A stretch of DNA of 64,000 nucleotides from Athripsodes cinereus (GCA_947579605.1 OX388318.1:6262001-6326000); one strand, 5' to 3'; counted from the stretch's first letter, positions 1-10,710 are shown. A program made the numbers and translations. Notes: generated from the sequence alone by a model not told the origin.

Positions 1-124
1 GAAATTCAATATTCTCAATACGCGACTATTCTTTAATTTGAATTTAATGTTTCAGTTTTGATATTGAAATAATATTTTAAATAATTAAATTTTTTTTTTT
101 TTTTTAAGATTAGCATTCGTATAT

Positions 125-267
125 AGCGGCGCCCACACAGCTGGATAAAAACGTCAATCAATCATTAGTCTTCGATTGTTCGGTGACAATTCGAAGTATT
201 CTCCGAAGAAATATTCGAATGATTGAAGATTGATTGACGTTATTGTCCAGCTGTGTGGACACTGCCT
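125..267. mobile_element. Short inverted-repeat element (MITE-like), about 143 bp
   Basis: The two ends are inverted copies: the left end carries CCCACACAGCTGGA followed by ACGTCAATCAATC, and the right end is its reverse complement with a few differences (TGTCCACACAGCTGGA from the other side). A smaller inner hairpin lies around TTCGAA. There is no coding capacity. No clear target duplication is visible, so the superfamily is open; the outer bases do not match a hAT duplication when tested. Confidence 0.6.
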
Positions 268-981
268 TACTTCAATCTCGATTTCCCAAACTTTTACCCT
301 TACGTTCGTAACAATATATTTTTAGTGTAATCGACATTTGCGTTTGCGAATGATCTAATATAGACAGATATCCGTCCCACCACTAATATTAAAGAGCAGG
401 TACCACAAACTTCATACTGAAATCTTATTATCAAACAACGATAATTATAATGAGGTTTTATTAAATACAATAACAATGTTTTTGATCAAGGAATGGGGTG
501 GAAATGAGCGCCGTGTTTAGAACTGTTGAAGAAAAGAGGAAATGATAGAACGAGAAAAAGTACCTTTATCTTTTAAGTAAGAACAAAACTACAGTATGTC
601 TCAATCTGTTTTTTTTTAGTATGACCGTTAAAACTTTTCAATAAAATAACATTTATTGATTAGGTTAACATTTATTTAGTAAAACTAATTTATGTGTAAA
701 AAGCACCGACGGTTTTATTTTAGCAACTTTTTAATAATAAAGTGACCTAACCATGTTTGGCAATGACTTTGTAAAAGTAAGTGGAATTATTAAAAAGTGT
801 CTTTTTTTTATTAATTTAAATAACATTTGTTTTTCACACAATTTATGTATAAATCAAGATATACGTACAGTTATTCCACAACAAAAGTTAAGTTTATTTC
901 TGGGCATAGGTTGGACTCTTAAATTATGTATTATGTTGTGTATATATATGTGTGTCATCCTCGGTGTGGGATTTTCCACCA
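268..981. other. Unassigned AT-rich DNA
   Basis: No repeat family or gene recognised. An 80-codon open frame from 753 has low-complexity composition (Phe, Asn, Ile, Cys) and no motif, so I treat it as chance. Confidence 0.6.
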
Positions 982-1089
982 AAGTTGAGGATTGAAGCGG
1001 GAATCCCACAAGGTCAACCTCGAGTACACTCTTTGATAAAGAAAGCTTTTGCTCTAGACTGGCTGGATGACATGAGAACTAATTCATGA
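982..1089 (+). pseudogene. Possible reverse transcriptase scrap (AGIPQG motif)
   Basis: In one frame the DNA reads KLRIEAGIPQGQPRVHSL and runs on to a stop near 1087. The AGIPQG string resembles the conserved GVPQG block just before the catalytic YADD in non-LTR reverse transcriptases. Nothing recognisable lies upstream, and the expected residues after the block are absent. A chance match is possible. Confidence 0.3.
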
Positions 1090-1290
1090 AACATCCAGGG
1101 GTAATTGTGGGAACCCCTAACCTTAACGTATTCCACTGTTGACTTTGTTTATTAATACGAAATTACTGACAAAAATGATTACGGAACATTGCTTCTAACT
1201 GTTGCTCTCACTTTATAAGACATAAATGTTGTCAAGTTATAAGAGTTGTTTTGTTAAAAAAAAAATTGCTAGACTATAATTACTATAACA

Positions 1291-1353
1291 TCTCATCATA
1301 TCCCACAAATAGGGTAGCTAGAAGACCAACTCCACGTAATAGGCATGCAAATT
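1291..1353 (-). mobile_element. S1 SINE fragment, 3' end
   Basis: Reads TCATATCCCACAAATAGGGTAGCTAGaagacc and on to CATGCAAATTG, the 3' part of S1 seen from the opposite strand. The rest of the unit is missing. Confidence 0.6.
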
Positions 1354-2139
1354 GTTTTTTTTTATTATTATTAATATTACTTTTTTTTAGTAGGTATATT
1401 GCATTAAATTAAAAATTGTAAATTTGTTTGTTAATTTTATTAGTTATTGTTGTATTTTGTTATTTAATTTTTTTTATATATTATTATTTATCATTACCTT
1501 ATTATTTATTATTTTTAATTGATTATATATTGTATTGATTGTATTTTGATTGTTTATTTTAGCATCCTTGTTTTTAGTTGCTTTGAATTATGTTGTGGTA
1601 ATATAGGGGGACTCTTGTGGTCCATATTGTGTATAACATTGATTCTTGTAATATTTACTGTATTGACTGTTTGTCCCTTGAAAGAGTTGATAAATAAAAC
1701 CGTTTTCTTGTATATTATGCAATAGTATAACGAGGACAACAAGACTTTATTTATAAATCACTTTGGCCAAAATTCGACATAGCGTAGTCTCGCTCCGACG
1801 CACAGATATGGAGCTTTAAACTTTATTGTTCTTGTTGAAAGTTTAGTTTAAAGTTTAACAGTGAAATTCAATCAAATGAACAATAATTTCATTCCATCAT
1901 CATTATTATTAATACTACTAATAGCATAATATGAGTAAAGTTGTTATAAGAGTTTGTATCTGTATATAATGCTATTTCGGAAGGTAATGCATAATGAGAT
2001 TTCCACATTTTGTTCGAGCAAGTTTCGAGTGCCTCGCAATAGTATATGTAAGACAAAATAATGTTATGAAATTTCATCCGCTAGACTTGTTAATGCTGTA
2101 ATCTAATTATATACGTTATTTATTTATTTATTTTACGTT
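1354..2139. other. AT-rich stretch without recognised features
   Basis: Runs of T and ATT dominate 1355-1560. A 68-codon frame (1519-1725) encodes mostly hydrophobic residues, as expected of T-rich DNA, and overlaps an equally long frame on the other strand. No gene call. Confidence 0.6.
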
Positions 2140-2275
2140 TACGGCGTAAGCCTTTAGCATGTATTAATCATTATAATATATTGATTGTATTTAATTTGAA
2201 TGTATGAAAATCTATGAAATTGTATGTAATCAATGTACTGTTAAGAATGAATGAATAAATAAAAAATAAATATAT
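2140..2275 (+). mobile_element. LINE 3' tail related to family E
   Basis: Ends in ATCAATGTACTGTTAAGAATG then repeated AATAAATA, matching the terminal layout of the E copies (ATCAATGTACAGTAAAGAAT then AATAAATA). The upstream part is diverged. Confidence 0.45.
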
Positions 2276-2508
2276 TGTGTAATGATAAAGTAAAAAAAAA
2301 CATGACAAACAAATATTTGGTAATTAAGATAATGTTTAGTGGATAAAAAGAGATACCTATTTGATTAAGAAATAAATTCAGCAGTAAAATAGAGGAAAAA
2401 ATAAAATATTTATTAAATTGACAAATAATTAATATGTAGGAATATAAAGCATATAAAATAATTATTATATGTTATCTTAGAGTTCAGATAATATCACTTT
2501 CATTCATC

Positions 2509-2640
2509 CATACCATAACGGTATGACACATAAGTGGGGTAGCCAGCGGACAAATTACATGTAAAAAATATGCAAAGCGTCATTCTTGTGCAAACAAAAG
2601 CTTAAGAAGTTCAGAATGAGTGGCACACCTCACCGCTGAA
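2509..2640 (-). mobile_element. S1 SINE, 3' half
   Basis: Carries the S1 landmarks in reverse order: ACCATAACGGTATGACACA, AAGTGGGGTAGCCAGC, CATGTAA...ATGCAA, then TCAGAATGAGTGGC and CTCACCGCTGAA. The 5' half is absent; unrelated DNA follows. Confidence 0.7.
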
Positions 2641-2753
2641 TGGAAATTGTTAAAAGTCTAACAATTTACACCCAGGGATTATCGATCACCATTGATATTA
2701 ATATATTGTTGTACGCCTTGTCTCTTTTAATTAAATTCTTTGAGAATGATTTT

Positions 2754-2849
2754 TGGTTGGTTGGTAGAAATTGCCTAAAGGCAATAAACCCGCCATTTGT
2801 GTTATATTGTTTATTTCACAATAAAGATTATTTTATTTTTATTTTTATT
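2754..2849 (+). mobile_element. 5'-truncated LINE tail with 9-bp target duplication
   Basis: Starts GGTTGGTTGGTAGAAATTGCC and ends in a (ATTTT)n run. The direct repeat AATGATTTT lies at 2745-2753 and again at 2850-2858, which marks both ends of an ordinary target-primed insertion. It resembles the element at 24703-24790 (shared GAA.ACATTGCCT..AGGCAAT) and, loosely, the E family. Confidence 0.65.
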
Positions 2850-2963
2850 AATGATTTTGTGAAGTGACGATTCCCAGTGTCATGCGACCTGAGGATGAAA
2901 ATCAATTTATTTGTCTATTAATATTTCATTTCTTGTTCCTTGTGTAATATGTTTTTAAAATTT

Positions 2964-3038
2964 AGTCTGGATTGACACCCCCAAGTGCCCATTGCGGAGC
3001 CTATGGAGGTCGAAGAAGATAAATAAATAAAAAAAAAA
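2964..3038 (+). mobile_element. LINE 3' tail with AATA run
   Basis: A moderately GC-rich stretch (GACACCCCCAAGTGCCC, GGAGCCTATGGAGGTCGAAG) is followed by AATAAATAAA and poly-A. This fits the 3' terminus of a truncated LINE of a type seen once here. Confidence 0.4.
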
Positions 3039-3049
3039 TGTACTCCTTA

Positions 3050-3190
3050 GATTCAGTGATGAGGCATTCGATCCATTCTGAATATATATTTTTTATTACC
3101 ATGGAGGGGACAATCTGCATATCTATTTTATACTGTAAGTCTGCTGGCTACTCCACTTTTGGAATGTGCCGTGATGGTATGTTTGTACTA
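3050..3190 (+). mobile_element. S1 SINE, 3' half
   Basis: Reads TTCAGTGATGAGGCATTC, TTCTGAATAT, TACCATGGAGGGGACAATC, then CTGCTGGCTACTCCACTTTT and GTGCCGTGATGGTATG. These are the usual S1 landmarks in order. The 5' half is missing. Confidence 0.7.
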
Positions 3191-3783
3191 TTAGAAGGAC
3201 CATTCAAGATTTAATAGTGCATACTGTAATGCCAGCTGATGTAAAAAGATAAACTGTATTAAATAAATCAAATATAAATTTAAAAAAAAATACTCGGAGA
3301 ACGTCAGTCATTTCACAATATCGAATAATAATTCATTATTCCTAATACTAAATAATAATAAAAGTCCTCAGGCGAGAAGTTAAATAAACGATAATAAATA
3401 CTTTATTATCTAAGAAAAGTTCTAAGAATTCAATTCTTAAACAAATTTGTACAAAATATTCTAATATAATATAATAGACAATTTAAAACGTCATTTGCGG
3501 TTTAATAAAGGGGTTTGTCTTTGATTAAAGTTTGAAAATTTTGTGAAATAAGAAACAAACCGCAAGTTTTGAAATAATATTGAAATAAATTTCGAAAATG
3601 TTTTACATTAGAAACAAGCCGAATTCGGTTTTTAGCCATTATTCATCAGTTAAATATACAGGCGTCAGCTTCTAAAGATATTGAACATTTTCAATTATGT
3701 CAAACTTTTAAAAGCCGTATGTCCTGTATATTCATTGCGTACAATTAATCCAAATCCAAATAAAAAAAAAAAAAAATGAATCC
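3191..3783. other. Unassigned DNA ending in a poly-A run
   Basis: Nothing recognised. An A-run at 3761-3775 directly precedes the beta LINE scrap. It may be the tail of an older insertion without other landmarks. Confidence 0.5.
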
Positions 3784-3852
3784 ACAGACAAGATTTCTCC
3801 CAAGTGAAAGTCAACGTCGGGGGGACCCGACAAGACACGTAAAGAAGAAGAC
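3784..3852 (+). pseudogene. Beta LINE scrap, extreme C-terminus
   Basis: The bases GTCAACGTCGGGGGGACCCG, then ACAAGACACG and GAAGAAG, match the end of the beta element at 62085-62135 almost base for base (protein NVGGTRQDT, then stop). It is joined to an unrelated LINE end downstream. The long open frame across the junction is a chimera, not one gene. Confidence 0.7.
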
Positions 3853-3867
3853 AAATAACTCGGTTAT

Positions 3868-4375
3868 GTTAAATGCCATAATGGTAAAATGGATTTGGGT
3901 AGCACGTCTCAAAAATTTTGAACTCCTTTACCATAAAACCGCTGTGACAGCTTCATGTGTACCCTCATACCAAATACATATTGATAATATAGAGAGAATA
4001 CAAAGACGATTTTTAAGATTCATCAACTATAAAATGGGTATACCGAGGGAAGATCTAAATTATGAATATCTAGAATCCATTTTGCATTTGCAGAAACTTG
4101 CTGACAGACGAACCACAAATGACCTTATTCTTATGTATAAAATAGTAAATAATTGTTTTGACAGCCCTGAATTGATATCGTTGATAAGGTTTCGGGTGCC
4201 TGGGCGATGCACCAGGAGTAGAGAATTATTTCACTGTGACAATTCATACAAAACTAACTACATTAAACATACAGTCGTACCCCGGTTGCATCGTCTGGCC
4301 AATGAACACCTTTCCGAGACTGATATTTTTACTTGTAATATTCGTGATATTAGAGAAGTATTGAATTCCAATTAA
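3868..4375 (+). pseudogene. Jockey/CR1-like LINE ORF2, C-terminal end
   Basis: An uninterrupted frame ends at TAA 4373-4375. It contains PSYQIHIDNIERIQRRFLRF, then DRRTTNDLILMYKIVNN, DSPELISLIRFRVPGR and HTVVPRLHRLANEH. This is the order of the region after the reverse transcriptase domain in jockey/CR1-type LINEs (I..IE.VQRRF, L..R...DL..LYKI.N). Only this terminal segment of a roughly 900-residue protein is present; the endonuclease and catalytic core are gone. The open frame suggests a fairly recent insertion. Confidence 0.75.
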
Positions 4376-4757
4376 TAATTTAAGTCTGTTTTTCTTTGTA
4401 TTGCGTGTAAATCTACCTATGTATAAATCTGGTATTCATTTACTCTCATCACCAAATACCCTTATTTTCCCTTTAATTTGTTATATAACTATATGTGCAT
4501 TATCTCTTTTCTGATATTTTCCAATATTATAATCAATTTTTTTTTTTGTTTGTCTTGGCCAACTATTTTTAAACCTACTTCATAACATGTGTCTTTTTAT
4601 ATTTAGCTTACATAACAAATCCTTGACGTTATTTATCGGAATTTATACAAAAATTTCTTCGTACCTTGGTAATTACTATTTTCCACACTACTTTTTAAGA
4701 AAAATGCTAAAAAACGATTTTATATGCGATCTCACTTTTTCATAAGTTTAACAACAT
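4376..4757. other. Probable 3' UTR of the preceding LINE, then unassigned
   Basis: No microsatellite or poly-A marks where the LINE ends. From about 4580 the phrase TTGACGTTATTT begins to appear, a degraded form of the 120-bp array that follows. Confidence 0.4.
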
Positions 4758-5375
4758 TGACTCATTCATTTATAGTTATGTTTTCATTAGTTTTAATTTC
4801 ATTGACATTATTTTTCATCACTTTTTATTATAGGTTTTAATAACAGCTATGTTTTTTATTAGTTTAAATAATAAATTTTTGACGTTATTTTTCTTCAATT
4901 CTTGATAATTATTATTTTATATTTTACTCAATCATTTATAGTTGTGTTGTTATTAGTTTTAATAACAGTTATGTTTTTATTAGTTTTAATCACAATACTT
5001 GACATTATTTTTCTTCACTTCTTGATAATTATTATTTTATATTTTACTCATTCATCCATAGTTATGTTATTATTAGTCTTAATAACAGTTATGTTCCTAC
5101 TAGTTTTAATAACAATTTTTGACGTTATTTTTCTTTACCTCTTGACAATTATTATTTTATATTTTACTTAATCAATTATAGTAATGTTACAATTTGTTTT
5201 AATAACAGATATGTTTTTATTAGTTCTATGAACAATTTTTGACGTTATTTCTCTTCACTTCTTGGTAATCATTATTTTATATTTTGTCTCATTTATTTGT
5301 AGTAATGTTATTAGTTTTAGTAACATTTTCTCGACGTTATTTTTCTTCACTTTCTGATAATTATTATTTTGTATA
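4758..5375. repeat. 120-bp tandem array, about five units
   Basis: The phrases ATTTTACTCA..CATTTATAG, GTTTTAATAACAGTTATG and TTGACGTTATTTTTCTTCA recur with an exact 120-base step at 4921, 5041 and 5161, and less exactly at both edges. Units differ by scattered substitutions. An 89-codon frame inside the array exists only because 120 is divisible by three; its product is a hydrophobic repeat and is not a credible gene. Confidence 0.85.
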
Positions 5376-5530
5376 TTATCAACTTTTGTTTTTCAAATAA
5401 TTTTCAATAAAAATTGTTTTGTATCCTAATTAATTAAATTTCACTTCTTGGTAATATTATTTTGTAAATCAACTTTTGTTTATCAAATAATTTTCAATAA
5501 AAAATGAAACGTATCTTAATTAATAAACTT
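5349..5530. repeat. Imperfect tandem duplication at the edge of the array
   Basis: TCAACTTTTGTTTtTCAAAT and TTTTCAATAAAAA followed by TATC(C/T)TAATTAAT occur twice, about 85 bases apart. This is a second, smaller duplication grown at the right border of the 120-bp array. Confidence 0.7.
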
Positions 5531-5989
5531 GACTATTTCAACATACAACCTCATAAAAGAGTTTATGATATGACATTGTCATTGTTAAACCCACTTTTTA
5601 ATAAGTTTTTATTGATTAACTTCCTACTTCTTCTAATACCTGTTTTCTTTTTAAGTTTGTATTGATTTACAAATTATGACCGCATTGGCAGTTCAACCGC
5701 ACTTAATGTGAAATGTCGTATGATCAGGTTATAGTGTGCACTGCGCTGTACCGTATACCACAGTTGACACCATGTGTTTAAGACTATAGGGCCATTATAA
5801 TCTTTGCACTTATACATACATACACGCTATGCATACATATTGATATAGATTCACAGCGGGCCGTGACCAGTATTGAGGGTTGCAATAGTATTTATTATTT
5901 ATTGTGTCACACTGCTTGGGTACCTGGCCGCACTCATTGAGTGCAGTTGTACTAGCCAAATATTATTATTATTAATTTTGTTAACTATG
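5531..5989. other. Unassigned
   Basis: Around 5690-5780 the DNA is less AT-rich (GGCAGTTCAACCGCAC, GCACTGCGCTGTACCG) but gives no motif in any frame. It may belong to the LINE whose tail follows. Confidence 0.4.
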
Positions 5990-6085
5990 TATTAGAATTG
6001 CTATTATGTATTAACTGATATTATGTATTATTATGTATTGTATAAAGGCTTATGCCGTCTATTGATTAATAAATAAATAAAATAA
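5990..6085 (+). mobile_element. LINE 3' tail with AATA run
   Basis: TATAAAGGCTTATGCCGTCT then ATTGATTAATAAATAAATAA. The hairpin-like GGC..GCC before the AATA run recurs in the tails at 29660 and 35770. Confidence 0.45.
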
Positions 6086-6250
6086 ATGTGTAAGTATTCT
6101 TCTAGCTTTGGACAAAGCAAACATTCGAAAAATACTGGAAACATATAAAATATGTCTGTAAAATTAAATTAAATGAAAAGCATTTCATTTCCATTCTTAC
6201 AATGTATCAATATTAGACAAAAACAATGATCAAATTATCATATATTACCA

Positions 6251-6409
6251 GAGAATAGTAAAACACTTATCCACATCCTCTGTAATTGTGACCCACTCGC
6301 TCGCAAACGAAGTCACATCCTCGGAGGACCATTGCTGGATTCTGAGAAAGTGAGACTGCTCACACCGAGAGAAATTGTGAGTTACATGACGCATAGGTAT
6401 AGGTCTTGA
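6251..6409 (+). pseudogene. LINE RNase H-region C-terminus
   Basis: A 52-codon frame ending at TGA 6407-6409 reads ENSKTLIHILCNCDPLARKR, then HILGGPLLDSEK and LTPREIVSYMTHRY. The pattern E(T/S)..H(I/L)LC.C..LA..R....G is the usual end of the RNase H domain in R1/jockey/I-type LINE proteins. Only this terminal piece is recognisable. Confidence 0.6.
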
Positions 6410-7627
6410 GAGTGAGATATGACACAGAAGGATGTCACAATAGATCTACTATGTTCGCGGTGACACAAGGGATGCAAGGTCCTTGACATTTACTTAGAAA
6501 AAAAAACATACATAATCATACATATAATAAGTTGACCTTGTCTTTTTGAAACCATATTTTCATAATAAAATATGTATGCATATCGTTTTCATTCTATATC
6601 AGCTATGCTATGTTAAAAAATGGAAAAATAAATAAAATGATTGTCGAGTGTTCAAAGCAAAAACACGTGCAAAAAACATTTTTCAACGGATACTTTTTAG
6701 AAATTTTTAAGCATTTATTATTTCATTTGATGTTTTGTTTATATGGAATTCTCTCACATTTTTTTAATAATAATGTTTAAAATACATACTGTCGTTTATT
6801 TTCAAAACGTCAGCGAATGTTTTCAAACTAAATAATGAAACATGATGAAAATTTTATATAAAGGTATTTTTGTTTAGATCGTGATGGAATATATTGTTAT
6901 ATTTATATTTATTTTATATTTACGGTGGCAATTTTACAGCCGCTGTTTCTTCCTGAAAATCCATTATAATTGGTCTTGAACAAAGAACTCTCCGTTTTCT
7001 GGAACGCAATCTCAGGAATCAAGGTGGCGTATACCACTATCGATGTATTTTTCAGAATGTATGTTGGAAAATGTATCTTTCATGACACAATTTTTTACTT
7101 ACTCCAAAGGTGTATGGTTTTATTACAATCCTATTAAGTCATCTTAAAAAAATATTTGTCCATGTTAACACAACACACCCTACGATACAATTGTGTCTAA
7201 TTTATTACTGTGAGGGTGTCTATGGATATATCTGGATTTTTTTAAATAAATATACATTTATATGAGAAATAATTTATCTATCTATAACAACATGGCATCA
7301 CCCACAAGCATTTTAGTAGAAGATTGATTGCATGCTTTGATTTTTTTTAGAAAATTTTATCTTTTGCTTTTTTTCTCAAGAATAAGACATTTCTGGTAAG
7401 AGTGGAATTTGCTGGTCCACATGTTGAGTGTATTAATTGTTAACATATTATGTTATGACTGTTTGATTCTTTAATATTGTAAAAATAAAATAAAATGTGT
7501 TTAAAACGCTCTTGTCACTTTCTCAAATCAATTAAAATAAAAAGACATTCAAAACGGGTGGCTCACCTTAAAATCATTGGAATATTGAAGACATAAAATA
7601 TCTTATACGTGGTATTTGGTAAAACCA
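6410..7627. other. Possible LINE 3' UTR, then unassigned AT-rich DNA
   Basis: The first 120 bases (GATGTCACAATAGATCTAC, GGATGCAAGGTCC) plausibly form the 3' UTR of the preceding RNase H remnant. After 6550 I see no family or coding signal. Confidence 0.4.
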
Positions 7628-7740
7628 TAGGCAACGCTTCTGCTTTTACGTCACGAGGTTCTGAGTACGATCTTCGGCCACAGTAAAATGAAGATTGCCC
7701 TTTTTCAGAATTTCCTGGGTCTGAGTGAATGTGGAGCAAA
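7628..7740 (+). mobile_element. S2 tRNA-derived SINE, degraded copy
   Basis: TCACGAGGTTCTGAGTACGA, then TTCGGCCACAGTAAAATGAA and CTTTTTCAGAATTTCCTGGG, parallel the S2 copy at 36374 through the B box and into the body. The A box is hard to see, and the B-box motif has decayed. Confidence 0.6.
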
Positions 7741-8787
7741 CGGAATAAATGTGTAAGAACAGATCAAATTTTTGTTACTTTCTCTTTACCAACCCCACAA
7801 GGATGAAGCGCGACGATATAGATTTATGTAGACGTAACATTTTCAATTATTTCATCGTAAAAACATAAAAATATTTCACCAGCATTGAACCGTATGTATA
7901 AATAAGCACACAGTGTTTGTAGCCCCTTGAGTACTACTTGTATGTACGTTGTAGGTACTTTCTGCAAATCCACGTCGTATTTTTCACGTTTCCCCGCGAT
8001 TGTTTGCACTGCATTGTTATTCGTGCTTATTTCACGTACCTACGTTCCAGTGTCGTACTTTTGCAAATTCATGCAAAAAAGCACCACATGTCTTCAATTG
8101 TGTTTTTATTTCATAAATATTAAAGTATGTATTAACAATTGCATGTGCGACTGTGGAAAATTTCTTGGATCTAACTTAGACCGGATAAAACGGCATTTGA
8201 TACAAAATAATAAGAGATAAAACTATATATTCCCCCGCATCATTCGATTTCTTGGAGAGACCTTGGGATTTTGGCCTTTAAGGTTGCCCACCATGACACC
8301 TGTTTTGTGGACATATTTGTTAATGTAGTGTTGAAACATGTAAATTCCATCTTAAGAATTGGCTCTATGAATGATTTTGTTGTCTGTGGTCGCATTTTGT
8401 GACGTCTATATACACTTATTGTTGTATAGAGAGGAGAATGGTGAATGTTTGAGTTTCACTGGTTGTTGTTTTTGTGTTTCTATATTAATTTATTAATTAT
8501 TTGCCTATTTTCTATACTTGTTTCACAAAATATTATACTTAAATAAACTTATTTACATCGGACTCTGAAGTGTTTCGTTTAAACTTCAACAATCTATGTA
8601 ATCGCTCTCTGTCATTACTGCTGTCTTTGTGAATAAACTACGTTCTTTCTCCGATTCCAACGCGTTTTTAATGTAAATCCCGATCACATTAACCAGGAAC
8701 CAGAGTTGCAGGACATCATATAGATATTGAATCGAATGAATTATTATTCCTAGACTTCTGAGCACAGTCATTGACATTGATATCTAT
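7741..8787. other. Unassigned
   Basis: Overlapping 60-97 codon frames on both strands at 7824-8220 have no recognisable motif and start inside old repeat DNA. A 240-base stretch from 8220 (TTCTTGGAGAGACCTTGGGA) looks like repeat 3' UTR sequence but matches nothing else here. Confidence 0.4.
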
Positions 8788-8922
8788 CATTGTTGGATAT
8801 ACATATGCTTAGTGCATCCTATATAAGTGCATCGTTGCGTTGACACTCACAAAACAAGATTCTTATCTTAGTTTGGGACTAGCTTTATTTGTGTGAATTG
8901 TCTATACAAGCTACATATTATG
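8788..8922 (+). mobile_element. S2 SINE, 3' half
   Basis: GTGCATCGTTGCGTTGACAC, ACAAGATTCTTATCTTAG, TTTGGGACTAGCT and GTGTGAATTGTCTAT match the 3' body of S2 at 36530-36600. The tRNA-like head is missing. Confidence 0.7.
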
Positions 8923-9305
8923 TCACAGAAAAATTTATTAATGACTAGTATTCGTTACGAAAACATAACCCATATAAAAGCTCTAGTTCCGCCACTGCTA
9001 CATATACATACTGCTGTTGTGTGTAATACAAATATTGGATGTTTTCTCCATCTTCACGGTTTATATATCGTTATTATTTTTATTATTATTATTCTTCAGA
9101 TTATTTTTGAGTACTGTGCAAATGGAAAAATGATACGCCGAGATTCCAGTATAAATTCCAGTGACGTTGACTGGAATAATCAGATTCAAATATTTTATAT
9201 GACATCAATTCCAAGCTTAAAGTTCAACTTCGCAAATGTTGAAGCACATTTTAATATATTATTTACGTCAAAAATATATTTAAATGGAAACATCGATACT
9301 ACCTT
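8923..9305. other. Open but unassigned frame region
   Basis: A 141-codon frame (8893-9318) begins within S2 and stops at the edge of a LINE remnant. Its middle contains no motif I recognise, and it is most likely accidental. Confidence 0.4.
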
Positions 9306-9416
9306 CGAGAGGAGGTGAATAGAGAGGGCTTCAGAAAAAAGCTGAAGACACATCTTTTAGCTGGGAGCTTTGGACAATTGGCACTCAATGAGGCCTTTGA
9401 GGTATCGCTCAAGTAA
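9306..9416 (+). pseudogene. LINE ORF2 extreme C-terminus
   Basis: 37 codons ending at TAA 9414-9416: REEVNREGFRKKLKTHLLAG, then SFGQLALNEAFEVSLK. The F(K/R)KKLK.(H/Y)LL pattern is the familiar C-terminal signature of jockey/CR1-like ORF2 proteins. Confidence 0.5.
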
Positions 9417-9483
9417 TTATCGTGATATATATATATACATTATGTTTAGGTATATACAGAAAACAAATGAAATGGAAACAGAC

Positions 9484-9560
9484 CATGAGATATGCCACCC
9501 ATAATGAATGTTTTATGTTTTATTTACACGGTGAGGATGACTTGTATTTTATAGAGTTTG
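9484..9560 (+). mobile_element. S1 SINE, middle part
   Basis: GAGATATGCCACCCATAATG, AATGTTTTATG, ACACGGTGAGGATGACTTG. This is the central S1 segment only. Confidence 0.6.
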
Positions 9561-9798
9561 TTAAGGTTTCGTTCTCAATACCATAAGTATGACAAACTGT
9601 TGGTTATAACAGTACACTAAAGGTCATATACATATTTAAATTAATACATAAATCAGCAAAGGTCCTATGGATTACAAAATAATTTTTTCTTTCGCCAATA
9701 GTGTCAAAAATAAACGATAGTATATAGAATTTAACAGTACGATAAAACAAGAAATGTAACATAATTGTATATATATATATATATATCACAGCTTAAAG

Positions 9799-9884
9799 AT
9801 TGGTGCACTTTGTTATCTTAGTGCCATTAATGATGTATGCAAGTGAGACATGGACATGGTTGAAGAAGAATGAAAGCGATATGA
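9799..9884 (+). pseudogene. Alpha LINE fragment, left piece
   Basis: Frame reads RLVHFVILVPLMMYASETWT, then WLKKNESDM. It matches the alpha copy on the minus strand near 12700 (VVPTLMYASET.TWLKKDES). It is interrupted at 9885 by an E insertion, after which alpha resumes. Confidence 0.8.
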
Positions 9885-10042
9885 TATTATATATTTGGGT
9901 TAGTTGGAAGAAATCGCGCCTCTGCGATAAACTCGCCCTCTGTATATTGATTGTATGATTGTCTTTGTTTGAAATGTATTTTTGTGTAAATTTGCTTGTT
10001 ATCAATGTACAGTAAAGAATAAATAAATAAAAAAAAAAAAAA
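9885..10042 (+). mobile_element. E LINE 3' UTR inserted in alpha, with target duplication
   Basis: GGGTTAGTTGGAAGAAATCG, then TGCGATAAACTCGCCCTCTG, ATCAATGTACAGTAAAG and an AATAAATA/poly-A tail. ATATGA flanks it at 9879-9884 and 10043-10048. Removing the insert brings the two alpha pieces (..KNESD and INAVETRSLRRM..) back into register. It is a 5'-truncated LINE end. Confidence 0.8.
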
Positions 10043-10085
10043 ATATGAATGCAGTAGAAACGAGATCGTTGAGAAGGATGTGTAG
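10043..10085 (+). pseudogene. Alpha LINE fragment, right piece
   Basis: MNAVETRSLRRMCSTN continues the alpha protein after the E insertion (compare INAVEMRSLRRM at 60850). It breaks off within 45 bases. Confidence 0.8.
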
Positions 10086-10633
10086 TACCAACTGAATTAC
10101 ATACATAAATTAAATAATAAATAAATAAACAATCTCAAACACAAATATACCTATGAAATAAATGTTTATCAGCGATAATAATCAAAATTTTGTATAAAGT
10201 ATGTGATTACATCACTCTGTCACTGTACACCGTTAAAAGTACGATCATTGACTCGTCAAATTGTTTGATGATAACCTGTCAAAAACGGACATTCGATATA
10301 TTTATTCTGAAAAGCGGCCGTCGCACGGCATCAAATTGAAATATGTCAAATGCGTAATTAGTGACACTGTCAATTATTAATTATATTGTACCAAACCATA
10401 CCACAGTATATATAAATGTACGCAGAAGTAATGGATTCACTTTGTGATGCAAATAATGCCGAACAATATGCTTACAATATGTTTCAAGAGGTCAATGACA
10501 GAATTCATTGATGTTTTGAAAACGGCTGCAGTCCGAATTTTTATCATATTCATTTTATTTTCTTATTTTACGAGTATCATAATTAAAATGAGTTACGTAT
10601 AAAAACAGTGCTGAAAAATCACATACACATTGC
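10086..10633. other. Unassigned
   Basis: AT-rich; no family or frame of note. Confidence 0.5.
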
Positions 10634-10710
10634 GATATTATAAAGCGTTGAAGCCAGTCTAAGCCGATTCGTAAGCGTCGGAACACCTAATACTCTCTTC
10701 TTTAACTCGC
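10634..10710 (+). repeat. Family C repeat, solo copy
   Basis: AAGCCAGTCTAAGCCGATTC then GTAAGCGTCGGAACACC. The same core appears at 14570, 49865 (minus), 55250 and as the right arm of the palindrome at 63.4 kb. No left arm is visible here. Confidence 0.6.

Noticed and set aside
3776..4375. A single 199-residue protein
   Set aside because: The first third is beta LINE 3' DNA read in the wrong frame, and the rest is a jockey-like LINE end. The frame crosses the junction by chance.
4902..5171. 89-codon open frame encoding a hydrophobic repeat protein
   Set aside because: It lies entirely in the 120-bp tandem array, whose period keeps any frame open; no start context or conservation supports a gene.
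8893..9318. 141-codon gene candidate
   Set aside because: It begins inside the S2 SINE, and the middle has no motif or codon pattern.
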